In this document: positions 52,821-62,345 of the stretch, in pieces
Layout: each line of letters begins with the position of its first letter
How positions within the stretch are numbered: the first letter of the stretch is position 1
From: Streptomyces antnestii
GTDB taxonomy: Bacteria; Actinomycetota; Actinomycetes; Streptomycetales; Streptomycetaceae
NCBI RefSeq assembly: GCF_004005495.1
Contig: NZ_RZYA01000015.1
Coordinates: forward strand, 164,568-228,567
Direction: 5' to 3'
Length of the DNA: 64,000 bases
Notes under the pieces: generated by a model
What the model saw: the letters and a program-made list of their open reading frames with translations, nothing else
Told to the model about the DNA's origin: nothing
Database searches by the model: none
Program-made: the position numbers and the translations under genes

Positions 52821-53735
52821 TTATCCGGCCTCGACGCTGCGCCGGATCAGGCCAGCAGCACGGCCGAGATCCTCGCGGGAGGCGATGCGGACCTCGACGA
52901 CATCGCCCTGCAGGCCGAGGCTGCCGAGTCCCCTCATGTCCCGGGTGAACCCGTCGCACAGGTCTACGGTGTCCGGGGCGAGGCGCAGATTCACCACGAG
53001 CAACTTGTTCCTCGGCTGTACACGCACCGTGGCGACGTTCTTGATCCGCCGGTACGAGAAGTAGTGCACCTGCGGCTCCATCTGCACATCACGGTGGAGC
53101 AGTAGCTCGTCGAGATCGGCGTGCAGCTCGCGCAGTTCCTTGGGCGACGCGTCGAGGTACTGCTGGACCGACTTTGGCGCCGAGGTACCCGAGCGGGTCG
53201 GCGACGAGGTCTTGCCGCGTGCCGTGGTCCGGGTGCCGCCGGTCGCGGTGACGAGCTGCAGGGTGACGGAGTCGTCGAAGACGCGGTACGCCATGAGGTC
53301 GATCCGGTGAGGGATCATCTCCACCGCCACCGTCTCGTGGTAGGTGAAGGCGCCGGCGATGCACACGATCCGCGGGGCACTCCAGTCGATCTCCCCGGCG
53401 GCCTCCTCGCCGAGCCGGGCAGTGACCAGGTTCTCGAACTCGTGGTGGTGATCCTGCAGCCAACACAGGTACGAGAGCCCCTGGACGACGGCCGCCTCGT
53501 CGCGGGTCCGCTTGTACTCCACGATGACCGGCGTGCCGTTCTCGTCCAGCCCGAGCGAATCGATCCGACCCCCGTGGCGCCCGGTGCGGTACTCAGCGGC
53601 CAGGAAGCGGATACCGAGCATGGTCTCCATGTTGGCCTCGATCAGCCGCTGCAGCTCGACCTCGACACTGACGGCCTCCCCGGGAACTTCAGTGACATCC
53701 CGGCCTCTGACCTTGAAGACCTTCAGGTTGCTCAT
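52821..53735 (-). CDS. PD-(D/E)XK-type nuclease-like protein with a DUF5655-like C terminus
   Basis: 304 residues. The N-terminal half has the restriction-nuclease signature GGRIDSLGLDENGTPVIVEYKRTRDEAAVVQ, where the Asp and the Glu-x-Lys are the metal-binding set of NucS/DUF91-like nucleases. After a Thr/Ser-rich linker near residue 175, the C-terminal ~100 residues (LHADLDELLLHRDVQMEPQVHYFSYRRIKNVATVRVQ) look like the DUF5655 domain. ATG 53735 has GGGGGAGG upstream. It faces the DNA methyltransferase gene. The likely role is DNA cleavage or repair, possibly in defence; the C-terminal domain has no known function. Confidence 0.75.
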   Translation of the reverse strand: MSNLKVFKVRGRDVTEVPGEAVSVEVELQRLIEANMETMLGIRFLAAEYRTGRHGGRIDSLGLDENGTPVIVEYKRTRDEAAVVQGLSYLCWLQDHHHEFENLVTARLGEEAAGEIDWSAPRIVCIAGAFTYHETVAVEMIPHRIDLMAYRVFDDSVTLQLVTATGGTRTTARGKTSSPTRSGTSAPKSVQQYLDASPKELRELHADLDELLLHRDVQMEPQVHYFSYRRIKNVATVRVQPRNKLLVVNLRLAPDTVDLCDGFTRDMRGLGSLGLQGDVVEVRIASREDLGRAAGLIRRSVEAG

Positions 53736-54005
53736 GAGCCTCCCCCCGCCCACCGTGTTCGTTGCGAACGAACAATCGAGGTTGGGAGCTGTTTATTCCG
53801 GTATTCCGGCAGTAGGCGTGTACAGCCTGGTCTGGGTGAGGCGTGATCGTCAGTGCGCTGCCCCGCCCCGCGCCGTCGGCGAGTCATAAGGACTTCAAGC
53901 GGGCTGTACCCCAGGTCGGAGATACTGGTGATTCCGTGACTCTCCGGCCCGGGTGCAACGCGAGGTGCTGGGGCGGTCACGTTCCGGCAATGATGACGTT
54001 GGTGA

Positions 54006-54708
54006 AGGAGCCTGTCCAGGTCCGAGGCCAAGGGCATAGCGGATCGTCTGGCCGACGGCGACACCCTGACCGCCGCGCTCAAGGTCGTCGCGGTCGGCCA
54101 ACGGGCCGAGGTCCGACGGCTGCTGGAGGCAGTGGCGCGAGACGCCAGCACGACGTACCAACAGGTTCTGGTCCTGCGGGCGATCGAGGGGGCGCGGGCG
54201 CTCCCGACCACGCTGTCACCGCTCTGGACCATGCCCGGACACCTCGCCCAAAGTGGCCCGCTCACCAGCTCGGTCACCCGCCTCGTGGACGGCGCCCGTC
54301 ACGCGATCACGTGCTCAACCTTCAGCTTTCAGCGCAGCTCGGCGCTCTGGACGTCGCTGCAGGAGGCCGCACAGCGCGACGATGTCGCCGTAAGCGTCTA
54401 CATGGACACCCGGGCGGCCGACGGCAGCGGACAACACTGGTCGCCGACAACCGCAGAGGTAGCCGCGCACTTGGCTCCAGCTGAGGTATGGCGGACCAAG
54501 GAATTCGACGGCACGTACGTCCGCAACCACGCCAAAATTCCTCGCCATCGACCGTCACCTCTTGCTGGTCACCAGCGCGAACTTCTCTTGGAGCGCCGAG
54601 AACAACAACGTCGAGTTCGGCGTACTCATCGACAACCCGAACCTCACCGAAGCCGTCGAGCGTGAGCTGAGGGAAGCAGAGGGGGCTCTGTACGAACGGA
54701 TCTCCTGA
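54006..54708 (+). pseudogene. Frameshifted phospholipase D-like (DrmC-type) gene
   Basis: One frame reads IADRLADGDTLTAALKVVAVGQRAEVRRLLEAV to EFDGTYVRNHAK. A one-base shift in the AAAA run near 54535 moves it to FLAIDRHLLLVTSANFSWSAENNNVEFGVLI, ending at 54708. Joined, it gives the PLD active site His-x-Lys-(x)4-Asp with the Ser-Ala-Asn-Phe-Ser tail. The arrangement resembles DrmC, the PLD protein of DISARM-type defence systems. The first in-frame codons have no ATG/GTG/TTG with a ribosome-binding site, so the 5' end is also damaged or shifted. It lies at the left edge of the pPIWI-RE operon. Confidence 0.65.
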
Positions 54709-55012
54709 CGCCCCGGCCGCCCGTCGTTGGGGAAGACCGTTGACCGCCCTCCGGGGAGCACTGCGAGGCTGTGGGCCCGTGGGCGCGGTGCACGGCGGAG
54801 AACGTCGGGTGTCACCTAAGAGGGTGAAACTCTGCTTCCTCGTTCTGACTCGGCTGCGCACAAACACCCTGGTCAGCGCTATGGGGATTTTGTGATCGCG
54901 ACACGCTGACTCACATGCTTGCCATCACGCCCCGATAGTTCCGGCACCATCACCTCCATCACGCAGAGCTCTCTGTCAAGAACACTCAGTAAAGTGAGAT
55001 GGAGGAGTGACG
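54709..55012. other. Intergenic region before the pPIWI-RE operon
   Basis: About 300 bases with no gene on either strand. The last third is relatively A/T-rich and includes CTCTGTCAAGAACACTCAG... before the ribosome-binding site GGAGGA at 55001, so the operon promoter should lie here. Confidence 0.5.
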
Positions 55013-56170
55013 GTGCTCGATGCCGTTATGAGCCGGCGCAGGACCATGCTGGTCAGCGCCACGATTCGCCTTGGGTACGCCTGGACGATCCGGCGCGAGG
55101 AGTCCCGGGCCTGGCGCGAAGTCATGAGTATGACCGGGGTGGTCAACTCGATCCTCGGCGCCAACCGAGAAGCCCTGAGTCCGGCTGAACTCGTAGACCA
55201 GCTGTCGAGGAAGCCACTGCGGCATATCGCTCCCGACGTCTTCAAGGACGATCCGCTGGGGCGGGTCACGATCCTGGAGTGGGGCGAGATCAGCGACGAC
55301 GTCTACTCCGACGGGTGCTCCGCGATCGTCTCGGTGCTTGAGCGAGGCGATCGCGGTCGTGGCTGGATGCCCACGTGGACGTGGATGCAGCACGAGATCA
55401 TCGAGAACGAGGCGTTTCTCGGGCTCAAAGCGGGGGCGAGCGATGCGGACTATGTGACGCGCCGGCGGTTCACGACCGAGCACCCGGCCGGCGAGCGGGA
55501 GGCCATCGCTGACGCGTGCAGCGATGCCGGGATTCTGCCGCCGGTCCGCTACGTTCCCCTCCCGCCGGATCGCGCCTACGAGGGGCGCTACTGGTGGCCC
55601 TGCCCCGTGTGCCAGTGGCCCATGCGCGTCAACGGGGCCTCCGTGCGCTGCAGTTACTGGGCCCACAACGCCGAGTACGCCATCCGGAGCCTGAAGGATG
55701 GCCAGCCTCCCAAGCTCCGCCCCCGGGACGACACGGTGCGCAGGCAGCCGGCGGCCAAGACCGTCCACCGGGACGGCGGCCGTCAGACGGTCTGCGTCGA
55801 GTTCTCCGTGTGGCGTTTCATCGTCGTACCGGGGATCGAAGAGCTCAAGTTGTACAAGCGGTGGGACGGCAAGCCGCCGCTGATCGTCGAACTCTGGCCC
55901 CATCAGGATCTCTACGACGTGAGGTTCGCAATCAAGGAGCTCGACTGGGAGCTGGCGGTCGACCTCAAGGATGTTGCCAGCGCCTCCGGTCTGGCCGACG
56001 AGATCGCCAAGAAGCCGCTCGCCGCGAAGACCATCGTCCTCCCGGATCATCGCGGCACCGCGCAGCGTGTGGAACTGCAGGACCTGCTGCCCGACTACAC
56101 CGTTCTCATGGTCGAGGACGTGAACCGGATCGTGAAGAAGAAGCTCGCCGAGGCCAGGAGGGCTCAGTGA
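55013..56170 (+). CDS. pPIWI-RE module REase-domain protein
   Basis: About 385 residues. This is the first gene of a three-gene island whose layout matches the pPIWI-RE system described by Burroughs, Iyer and Aravind (2013). The N-terminal half is a module-specific domain. A zinc ribbon begins WWPCPVCQWPMRV near residue 195 and ends with a Cys near 205-210. The C-terminal restriction-endonuclease fold has IVELWPHQDLYDVRFAIKELDWELAVDLKDVAS, where YDV and VDLKD supply the Asp and Asp-x-Lys. GTG 55013 has GGAGGA 6 bases upstream. It overlaps the helicase gene by GTGA. Expected role: cleavage of invading DNA located by the PIWI protein and helicase. Confidence 0.75.
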   Translation: MLDAVMSRRRTMLVSATIRLGYAWTIRREESRAWREVMSMTGVVNSILGANREALSPAELVDQLSRKPLRHIAPDVFKDDPLGRVTILEWGEISDDVYSDGCSAIVSVLERGDRGRGWMPTWTWMQHEIIENEAFLGLKAGASDADYVTRRRFTTEHPAGEREAIADACSDAGILPPVRYVPLPPDRAYEGRYWWPCPVCQWPMRVNGASVRCSYWAHNAEYAIRSLKDGQPPKLRPRDDTVRRQPAAKTVHRDGGRQTVCVEFSVWRFIVVPGIEELKLYKRWDGKPPLIVELWPHQDLYDVRFAIKELDWELAVDLKDVASASGLADEIAKKPLAAKTIVLPDHRGTAQRVELQDLLPDYTVLMVEDVNRIVKKKLAEARRAQ

Positions 56171-59100
56171 AAGACGAACGCGATCGTGATGGCCTCGAGC
56201 GGAATCAATCCCGGCTCCTGTCACGGCTCCTGGCCTGCGCTTGTGCCTGCGCACAGGCGTACTTCCCCGAAGGCCGAGGGGGCACCACACTGACGGCCGC
56301 GCACTACTTGTTGACGGGGAAGTACGACACCTGGGCGGCCTTCGCGGACCTTCCCCTGGACGATCAGCGCCGTCTCGGCCGTCTGGTCGCCCACAGGGCG
56401 AACCCCCTGGCGAATGACACAGCGTTCCGTGATTACGCCAGCACGAACTTCTTCGAGCGTCGGGTCCCGGGCTTCCGCCTGCAGGACGGCGAAGAGCAGG
56501 TAGTCGGTCACCACGGTCTTGACCCTCGGACCTGTGCGGACCAACTCTTGGCGGAGATGGACGACATCCGGGCGTCCGCGGTGACCGTGAGCGCGATCGC
56601 GAAACCTGGGGAGTACACCCACACACTGCGCGTTCCGATGGCGGGACGTCAGAAGGCCCCTGTACTCGCCTACTACACCTTCGAAGAGCACCAGGCACCG
56701 CCGCGCCAGCCCCAGCCTGTGCAGCTGCATACGGCTCCCGAGCTTGCCGAAGCGGTGCTCAAGGTTCCGGACTTCCTGCAGCTGAACACAGAACTCGACG
56801 AGGGGAAGGGAAGCGCGTTCCGGACCCAGACGCTCACCCCCTTCTTCAAGAAGATGCGAACCGTGCGGGGGGAGGACATCGATGACGCCGTGAAGTTGCG
56901 GGCGGGACCGACCACGGTGCTGAGCGCCCCTACAGGCTCAGGGAAGAGCGTTCTGCTTCGGAGCTACGCGATCTGGGCCGTGCAGGAAGGGCACACCGTG
57001 GCCCTGGTCGTCGACACCAACGCGAACGCGCTGAAACTCACCCACGCGATCGAGCAGGATCTTGAAGAATGGGGCGTCAGGGAGCGGCTGGGTGCTGACC
57101 CCTCGGCGGTGGTGCTTCCGCTGATGTCGCCAAACAGCTTGATGCGGGAAGTGGACCGAGCCGTCAAAGGCTCGCATGACCCGGACTACATCGACTGGGT
57201 CTTCGCCCGGATCGGCTATTCCTGCCAACTACCCGCGTGCGCCTCGGTGGAAGAAGCCGTGGATACGTGGGTGCCGGGTGGAGAGCCCTGCACGAAGTTG
57301 ACCCCCGTCCGCCCAGAGCGCGGGGAACCGTACCGGAGCATGCCAGCTCCGAAGGTCTGTCCGTTTAGGCAGGGCTGCGGGAAGTTTCGGCTGGCCCGGC
57401 AGGCAAGCTCGGCGCGCATCATCGTGACCACGCACGCCAACCTCTACGGGGGGCGCATGCACATCCCGATGGAGGCGGACGACGGGACGGTGGACGAGAA
57501 GGTCAGTGTGGAGAAGTTCCTCATGACATGCGCCCAGGTCGTCCTCATCGATGAACTCGACGCCTTCCAGTCAGCCGTGATGGACCGGTCCGGGCGGGGG
57601 CTGACCCTGGCGTGGGGCGACCGTGGACATGATCGACCTCTCCTGGAGGTGGACAATCAACTTGTCAGCGCATTCGGCCGACTCCCCGGGGCCCTAGAGG
57701 AACGAACCCGGTCGAACGTGTCGGAGTGCCGGCGTCTGGCCGAGACCTACACGATGCATCTGGCCCGGGGTGATCTCGCTCTGAGCGAGCAACTCCCCGA
57801 CGAGCCACACCAAAAGCCGCGCAAGCAGCGAGGCGGCCGTCGGTGGATCGTCCCTCAGCGCTGGGACGGATGGCTGGGCAGGCACCTCGCTGCCTTCCTC
57901 GCCGACGACGTGTCCAAGGTGTCGCCCGAGCCCGATCCGCGGGATGAAGCGGGCGCGGCTGTGCTGATGGAAGCGGTGTACGACAGCAACATCGCGAGTC
58001 ATCTTCTGCCCGCGCACGTACGTGAGTTCGCGCGGCTGGTGCGTTCGATCACCACCCCCACCGACGCTGCAGGAGTCCTGGAGAACGCTCGCGGCGAGCT
58101 GTTCGAGGCACTGGCCTCCTGGATCCCCGCGTCGAAAACCAGGGCAGCGGTGATCGACCGGCTGGTACGCAGGATGTTCCTGGTCCCGCTGAGGGGCATG
58201 CTGTACAGCTTCGTTCACGACGCACCGCAGCTCAAACTCGCCGGCGTTCCCGCGGCAGAGGAGATCACCCAGGCTCTGGGCGGATATGAGAAGTGGAGAG
58301 CGATTCCGCACGGCCCGCTCGGGCGTCTGGTGTTCGCCTTCACCGAGGACCACAACCCCAAGTTGCCCCACGAGACCAAACTGTGCGCCGCCGCGTTCGG
58401 CGGTGACCCCCACCGGTACATCACCTCGCTGGGGCAGATCACCGCGCTCGCTCACTCAGGGCACCCGAGAGCAGTCCTCGGGCTCTCGGCGACCGCCTAC
58501 ATGCCGGGGGCGCATCGGCACCACATCCACATCCGACCCGAGTTCATCGTGCCGGACGAAGGTTCGACAGTGGTCATCGACGCCCGCGCCATCCCGGACC
58601 TGGCGGGGGAAATGATCAGGATCTCGGGGCTCTCCGGAAAGAAGAGACGGGAAGCCACGAGGCAGCTCGGGATGAAGCTGTGGAGTGAACTCTCGCGCGA
58701 GCTCGAAGACCTCGCCGCACAAGACCTCCCCGGCGTTCAGGACGCGATCTTGCTCGCTACGACCTCCTACCAGAGTTGCCGTGACCTGGCCGAAGGGATG
58801 CGCGCCGCAGGTGCGCCCCCCGGGCTGATCGCGGTCGCAGTGAGGCCGGACGCAGATGCCGACACCATGACGGAGCTGGAAGCCGAGGACCGTCCCTGGA
58901 TCGAGATCGCGGGAGACCAACTGGAGGACTTCGGGGCCCGACCGCACGCACGTATCCTCATCGCTCCACTCAAGCGAGCCGAACGCAGCCTCAACATCCT
59001 CACTCCAGGCGAACGCCGATCTCGGATCGGATCCATCTGGCTCGCGGTACGTCCCATGTCGATCGTCGACGACCCCGACGAGCTGCTCGCCCATGTGGGA

Positions 59101-59517
59101 GCCAGAGCCTTGGACGACCACCGTGTCAGCGACAAGCCATGGCTCGAACTCGCGCGATCCAAGAAGACGTCCGGGCAGTACTTCGACGAACTGCTGAGCA
59201 GCGAACGCTATTTCAGTGCGTTGCCCCGCCGGGCCAAGAAGGCCATCGCCGCCGAACTCATCGCCTCCACCATTCAGCTCGTCGGCCGTGCGCGCCGGGG
59301 CGGCACACCAGGGCGGATCCGCCTCGTCGATTACGCCTTCCTCGACCCCAAGGGCAACTCCGACCTGCCCAGCCTCATCCGACAACTCCGCGCCGACTGG
59401 GCCCGCTCCGGTGAACTCGACACCATGCTCACCACCAACGGCGAGGCCCTGAGGGCCTTCTTCACCTTCGCCGACAACCACAAAGTCACCGCAGACTCAT
59501 TGGACACAGCATGCTGA
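56167..59517 (+). CDS. DinG-like superfamily 2 helicase of the pPIWI-RE module
   Basis: About 1116 residues. The first ~200 residues are a module-specific domain without known motifs. The helicase core has Walker A SAPTGSGKSVLL near residue 255, the DExD-type box VVLIDELDAF near 460, motif III GLSATAYMPG near 772 and motif VI TIQLVGRARRGG near 1036. Between Walker A and the DExD box lie several cysteines (CQLPAC, EPCTKL, VCPFRQGC), which fits an iron-sulfur cluster like that of XPD/DinG helicases. GTG 56167 overlaps the upstream stop (GTGA), and the 3' end overlaps the PIWI gene by 7 bases, so the three genes are tightly coupled. Expected role: unwinding of DNA or R-loops for the PIWI protein. 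Confidence 0.85.
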   Translation: MKDERDRDGLERNQSRLLSRLLACACACAQAYFPEGRGGTTLTAAHYLLTGKYDTWAAFADLPLDDQRRLGRLVAHRANPLANDTAFRDYASTNFFERRVPGFRLQDGEEQVVGHHGLDPRTCADQLLAEMDDIRASAVTVSAIAKPGEYTHTLRVPMAGRQKAPVLAYYTFEEHQAPPRQPQPVQLHTAPELAEAVLKVPDFLQLNTELDEGKGSAFRTQTLTPFFKKMRTVRGEDIDDAVKLRAGPTTVLSAPTGSGKSVLLRSYAIWAVQEGHTVALVVDTNANALKLTHAIEQDLEEWGVRERLGADPSAVVLPLMSPNSLMREVDRAVKGSHDPDYIDWVFARIGYSCQLPACASVEEAVDTWVPGGEPCTKLTPVRPERGEPYRSMPAPKVCPFRQGCGKFRLARQASSARIIVTTHANLYGGRMHIPMEADDGTVDEKVSVEKFLMTCAQVVLIDELDAFQSAVMDRSGRGLTLAWGDRGHDRPLLEVDNQLVSAFGRLPGALEERTRSNVSECRRLAETYTMHLARGDLALSEQLPDEPHQKPRKQRGGRRWIVPQRWDGWLGRHLAAFLADDVSKVSPEPDPRDEAGAAVLMEAVYDSNIASHLLPAHVREFARLVRSITTPTDAAGVLENARGELFEALASWIPASKTRAAVIDRLVRRMFLVPLRGMLYSFVHDAPQLKLAGVPAAEEITQALGGYEKWRAIPHGPLGRLVFAFTEDHNPKLPHETKLCAAAFGGDPHRYITSLGQITALAHSGHPRAVLGLSATAYMPGAHRHHIHIRPEFIVPDEGSTVVIDARAIPDLAGEMIRISGLSGKKRREATRQLGMKLWSELSRELEDLAAQDLPGVQDAILLATTSYQSCRDLAEGMRAAGAPPGLIAVAVRPDADADTMTELEAEDRPWIEIAGDQLEDFGARPHARILIAPLKRAERSLNILTPGERRSRIGSIWLAVRPMSIVDDPDELLAHVGARALDDHRVSDKPWLELARSKKTSGQYFDELLSSERYFSALPRRAKKAIAAELIASTIQLVGRARRGGTPGRIRLVDYAFLDPKGNSDLPSLIRQLRADWARSGELDTMLTTNGEALRAFFTFADNHKVTADSLDTAC

Positions 59518-62177
59518 CCTCCCTGGCCTACCTCCTCGCCCCCGAGCGCCTCGGCACCGTGGTCCTCTACCGACTGAACGAGGACTTCGCTGAGGCGTGG
59601 AGCCAGCTGCCCCGCTACCGCGACAACGACACCTCTAAGCCGATCCGTCCCGCGTACGCAGGGCTCGCCACGGCGCTCTCCGCGGTGACCAATCAGCCCA
59701 TCGTGATCATGCCGGACATCGACACCATGCCGGACGACGACCGCGCACTGCCCACGGTCCTGGCCACCACCAAGCCCATCGCGCCACGGTTGCTGACACG
59801 GGCCGTCCGTAGCTGGGAACAGCTCATCCACGGCGGCACCGACGCCAACACTCTTTCCCCGCTTCTGGCGCAGAGCGAGATGGACAAGCCCAAGCTCGGA
59901 TCCTTTATCCGCGACGCGGCCTCTGGCCAGCCGCGTGCGCCACAGTGGTTCTACCGAGTCGCCGCGTGGAACTTCGCCGCCGCACTCGCGCGCGAACCGC
60001 TCCACCTGCCTGCGGGCACCGCGGACGCAGGCCGTCGCCTCGAATGGCTGATGGACACCAGAGGCAGCCTGCTCGCCTGGGATCATGTTCTGAAAGGCAA
60101 AACGGAACGGCCGGCGAGGATCGGCTACGCGATGCACAAGCTCGACTTCCGCGTCATCACGCTGCCCGGCGAGCCACGGATCGGTATCCACGTTCTGCCC
60201 ACCTTCAGCAGGCTGGCCACACACTGGGCCGGCACCCGCACCGCATTCGTCGAACGCGGCAAGAACAACACTGTGCTCCGCCTGCCCGTCGGGCACCGTC
60301 GTGCAAGCGAAGGATGGGAGCCGTACGCCCGCAACTTCGCCGCCCAAGTCGTCGCTGCCTGCAACCTGGAAGCCATCCAACTCGGCAACAACGAGACCCT
60401 CGCCGAGGTGAAGGAGTCATCGGTGAGGGCCCTGGTGCCCGGACCCACCGAGCATCCGCTGGGCAAAGGCACAGGGACACGCTTCAACCTCTACCTCGCC
60501 CACCACGTGAAGAAGGCTGCGGCGAAGCTGAAGGTCGAGCAGCTCGTGTACGAACGAACCGACGTCGAAGTCGTCCGTCACACAAAGGGCCCCGTCGCGC
60601 GGGAGGATCTCGACCACGCTCTGAGTGGCACGGGTCAGGACCAGGTGCGGGTCCTCGCCCTGTACGACGACGAGTACACGCGGGAGCGCATGATCACCGC
60701 TCTTACTCCATACCTTGAGGAACCGGAGCAGACGGAGGAGTGGGGAGACAACCGCGATCACCGTCTTACGGAGCGGCTGTGCGTACAGCTACGGCGCTTG
60801 CCCGCTCTGACCTCGCCGACGCCGGTCGACTGGAATCGCGAACTCTCCTTCCTCGCACCACTTTCGAGCACCATGCTCACTGGCGTGTGGGTCGAGACGA
60901 TCTGGAATCCGAAGAGGCGAACCCCTCGGAGGGGACAACCAGACGTCTACGACCCGAAGCAGGATCTCCGCAGGCACTTCCATCGGCGGGGAGCCGTCTC
61001 CCAGTTCATTGCTCAGCGCCCTCGGCCGAAGCCGCCGAAGCCTGAAGACGAAGACGGGCTGTCCCAGGACTCGGAGTTGAGTGCTGAGCTTCAGGCCATG
61101 GCGGGTGACCTTGATCTAGAGCCTCAGGTAGGCGAGGAGGCAAAGAAGCCCAAGCGGAAGCGCCCGCGCCTGGACTACCCGGCCATCAACGGGCTGCGTG
61201 ATCTGATGTTTCGCCTCGGGGCGGTCGACGGACGCCTCGCCGAGGGCGTCCCACTGGATCGCCCCACGATCCTGGTCGGACTGCATCTACGCCAGCAGCG
61301 GGTCAGTGCAAAGTTCGGTTCCGCCGACAAGACACAGATGGTGGAGGTCCTCACGGCCCTGCACACCGATCCGGACCCGGACAAGCCCTGGCGACTGGAG
61401 ATGTACAGCCGTCGCGACCACGCCTGGCTCCCACTTCCCCAGGGAGAAGTAGCCTTCGGGTCCGGTCCGATCGGCGTGGACCAGCACGCCCGTCACAAAG
61501 AAGGCGCCGCCCTCGTCCGCGAGCACATCAAAGCCGCACTGAGGATTCTGCCCGCAAAGACCCCCCTCGTCATCTTCGTGGACACAGAAGCGTGCCGGAC
61601 CATCTGGCCGGGACTGCAGCACGCCCAACTCGGCGAAGCGACGCTCCCCAGCGAAGGGCTCAACTACAACGGCCGCTCGGTTGCCGTGGTCAGCATCAAC
61701 ACGTCGTACGGCGAGGTCCCCACGCCTGTCGACCGCGCCGACGCCCGAGGGCGACGCGACCCGGCGCGACCGCAAGCCCCGGACGACTGGCTGCACGAAC
61801 GCACCACATCCACAGGGGTGACCAGCTGGTACTTCGCCCAGAAATCGCGCAGCTACGACGGCTTCGGTCAAACCGCCATCAACGGCAGCACATTCACCCG
61901 CTTCACGATCCCGGAGGACCAGAAGGAGGCGCTGCTGCGCAAGGACTGGCACAGCTTTACCGCAACTCAGATCACTGTGCCGCAGCCAGGCATGCACCAG
62001 CCGAAGGACCTTGCTGCGCTGGCAGCGGCGCTGTGCCATCAGTCCCTCGCCTGGGATGCGCGCACCCGCCATCCCGTCCCGCTCCACGTCGCCGGTGCCG
62101 TGGACCGAAACCACCCCGAGTACCGGGGCTCCAGCTTTGAAACCGAGACCGAGCAGCCCGGCGAGGATGCCTCCTGA
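59511..62177 (+). CDS. Prokaryotic PIWI protein of the RE family (pPIWI-RE)
   Basis: 888 residues, the usual length of the family (DUF3962 N-terminal region, RNaseH/DUF3893-type C-terminal region). The N-terminal ~330 residues are the family-specific part. An acidic, lysine-rich linker (residues ~500-550, PKPPKPEDEDG to KKPKRKRPRLD) follows. The RNase H-like domain has the first-strand Asp in TPLVIFVDTEACRTIWPG near residue 690. The closing TRHPVPLHVAGAVDRNHPEYRG matches the family's C terminus. It begins 7 bases inside the helicase gene. The family is predicted to use guide nucleic acid to find invading DNA or R-loops. The stop lies 97 bases before the right-end repeats of the element. Confidence 0.8.
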   Translation: MLTSLAYLLAPERLGTVVLYRLNEDFAEAWSQLPRYRDNDTSKPIRPAYAGLATALSAVTNQPIVIMPDIDTMPDDDRALPTVLATTKPIAPRLLTRAVRSWEQLIHGGTDANTLSPLLAQSEMDKPKLGSFIRDAASGQPRAPQWFYRVAAWNFAAALAREPLHLPAGTADAGRRLEWLMDTRGSLLAWDHVLKGKTERPARIGYAMHKLDFRVITLPGEPRIGIHVLPTFSRLATHWAGTRTAFVERGKNNTVLRLPVGHRRASEGWEPYARNFAAQVVAACNLEAIQLGNNETLAEVKESSVRALVPGPTEHPLGKGTGTRFNLYLAHHVKKAAAKLKVEQLVYERTDVEVVRHTKGPVAREDLDHALSGTGQDQVRVLALYDDEYTRERMITALTPYLEEPEQTEEWGDNRDHRLTERLCVQLRRLPALTSPTPVDWNRELSFLAPLSSTMLTGVWVETIWNPKRRTPRRGQPDVYDPKQDLRRHFHRRGAVSQFIAQRPRPKPPKPEDEDGLSQDSELSAELQAMAGDLDLEPQVGEEAKKPKRKRPRLDYPAINGLRDLMFRLGAVDGRLAEGVPLDRPTILVGLHLRQQRVSAKFGSADKTQMVEVLTALHTDPDPDKPWRLEMYSRRDHAWLPLPQGEVAFGSGPIGVDQHARHKEGAALVREHIKAALRILPAKTPLVIFVDTEACRTIWPGLQHAQLGEATLPSEGLNYNGRSVAVVSINTSYGEVPTPVDRADARGRRDPARPQAPDDWLHERTTSTGVTSWYFAQKSRSYDGFGQTAINGSTFTRFTIPEDQKEALLRKDWHSFTATQITVPQPGMHQPKDLAALAAALCHQSLAWDARTRHPVPLHVAGAVDRNHPEYRGSSFETETEQPGEDAS

Positions 62178-62273
62178 TCGCTGTGCCCGCACTCGGCACC
62201 GCTCCAAGGGCACCTGGTCGGCCAAGAAGGGCAGCCCAGCACCACCGATGAACGAGGCGGAGCAGGGAAATCC

Positions 62274-62328
62274 CAGGGACTTTTCAGGGACTTTCACGTC
62301 TGTCTCAGGGAGGTTTGAGGGACTTTCC
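62274..62328. repeat. Right-end cluster of CAGGGACTTTC-type repeats
   Basis: The doublet CAGGGACTTTTCAGGGACTTTC (62274-62295) is followed by CAGGGAGGTTT and GAGGGACTTTCC up to 62328. The same doublet occurs near the left end (17737-17759). They lie 70-125 bases inside the right attachment core, where integrase arm sites are expected. Confidence 0.6.
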
Positions 62329-62345
62329 GCTGCGTAAGCAGGGAA

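Noticed and set aside
62274..62328. CRISPR array from the repeated CAGGGACTTT motif
   Set aside because: Repeats are about 11 bases with no regular spacers and no cas genes; the positions at both element ends fit recombinase sites.
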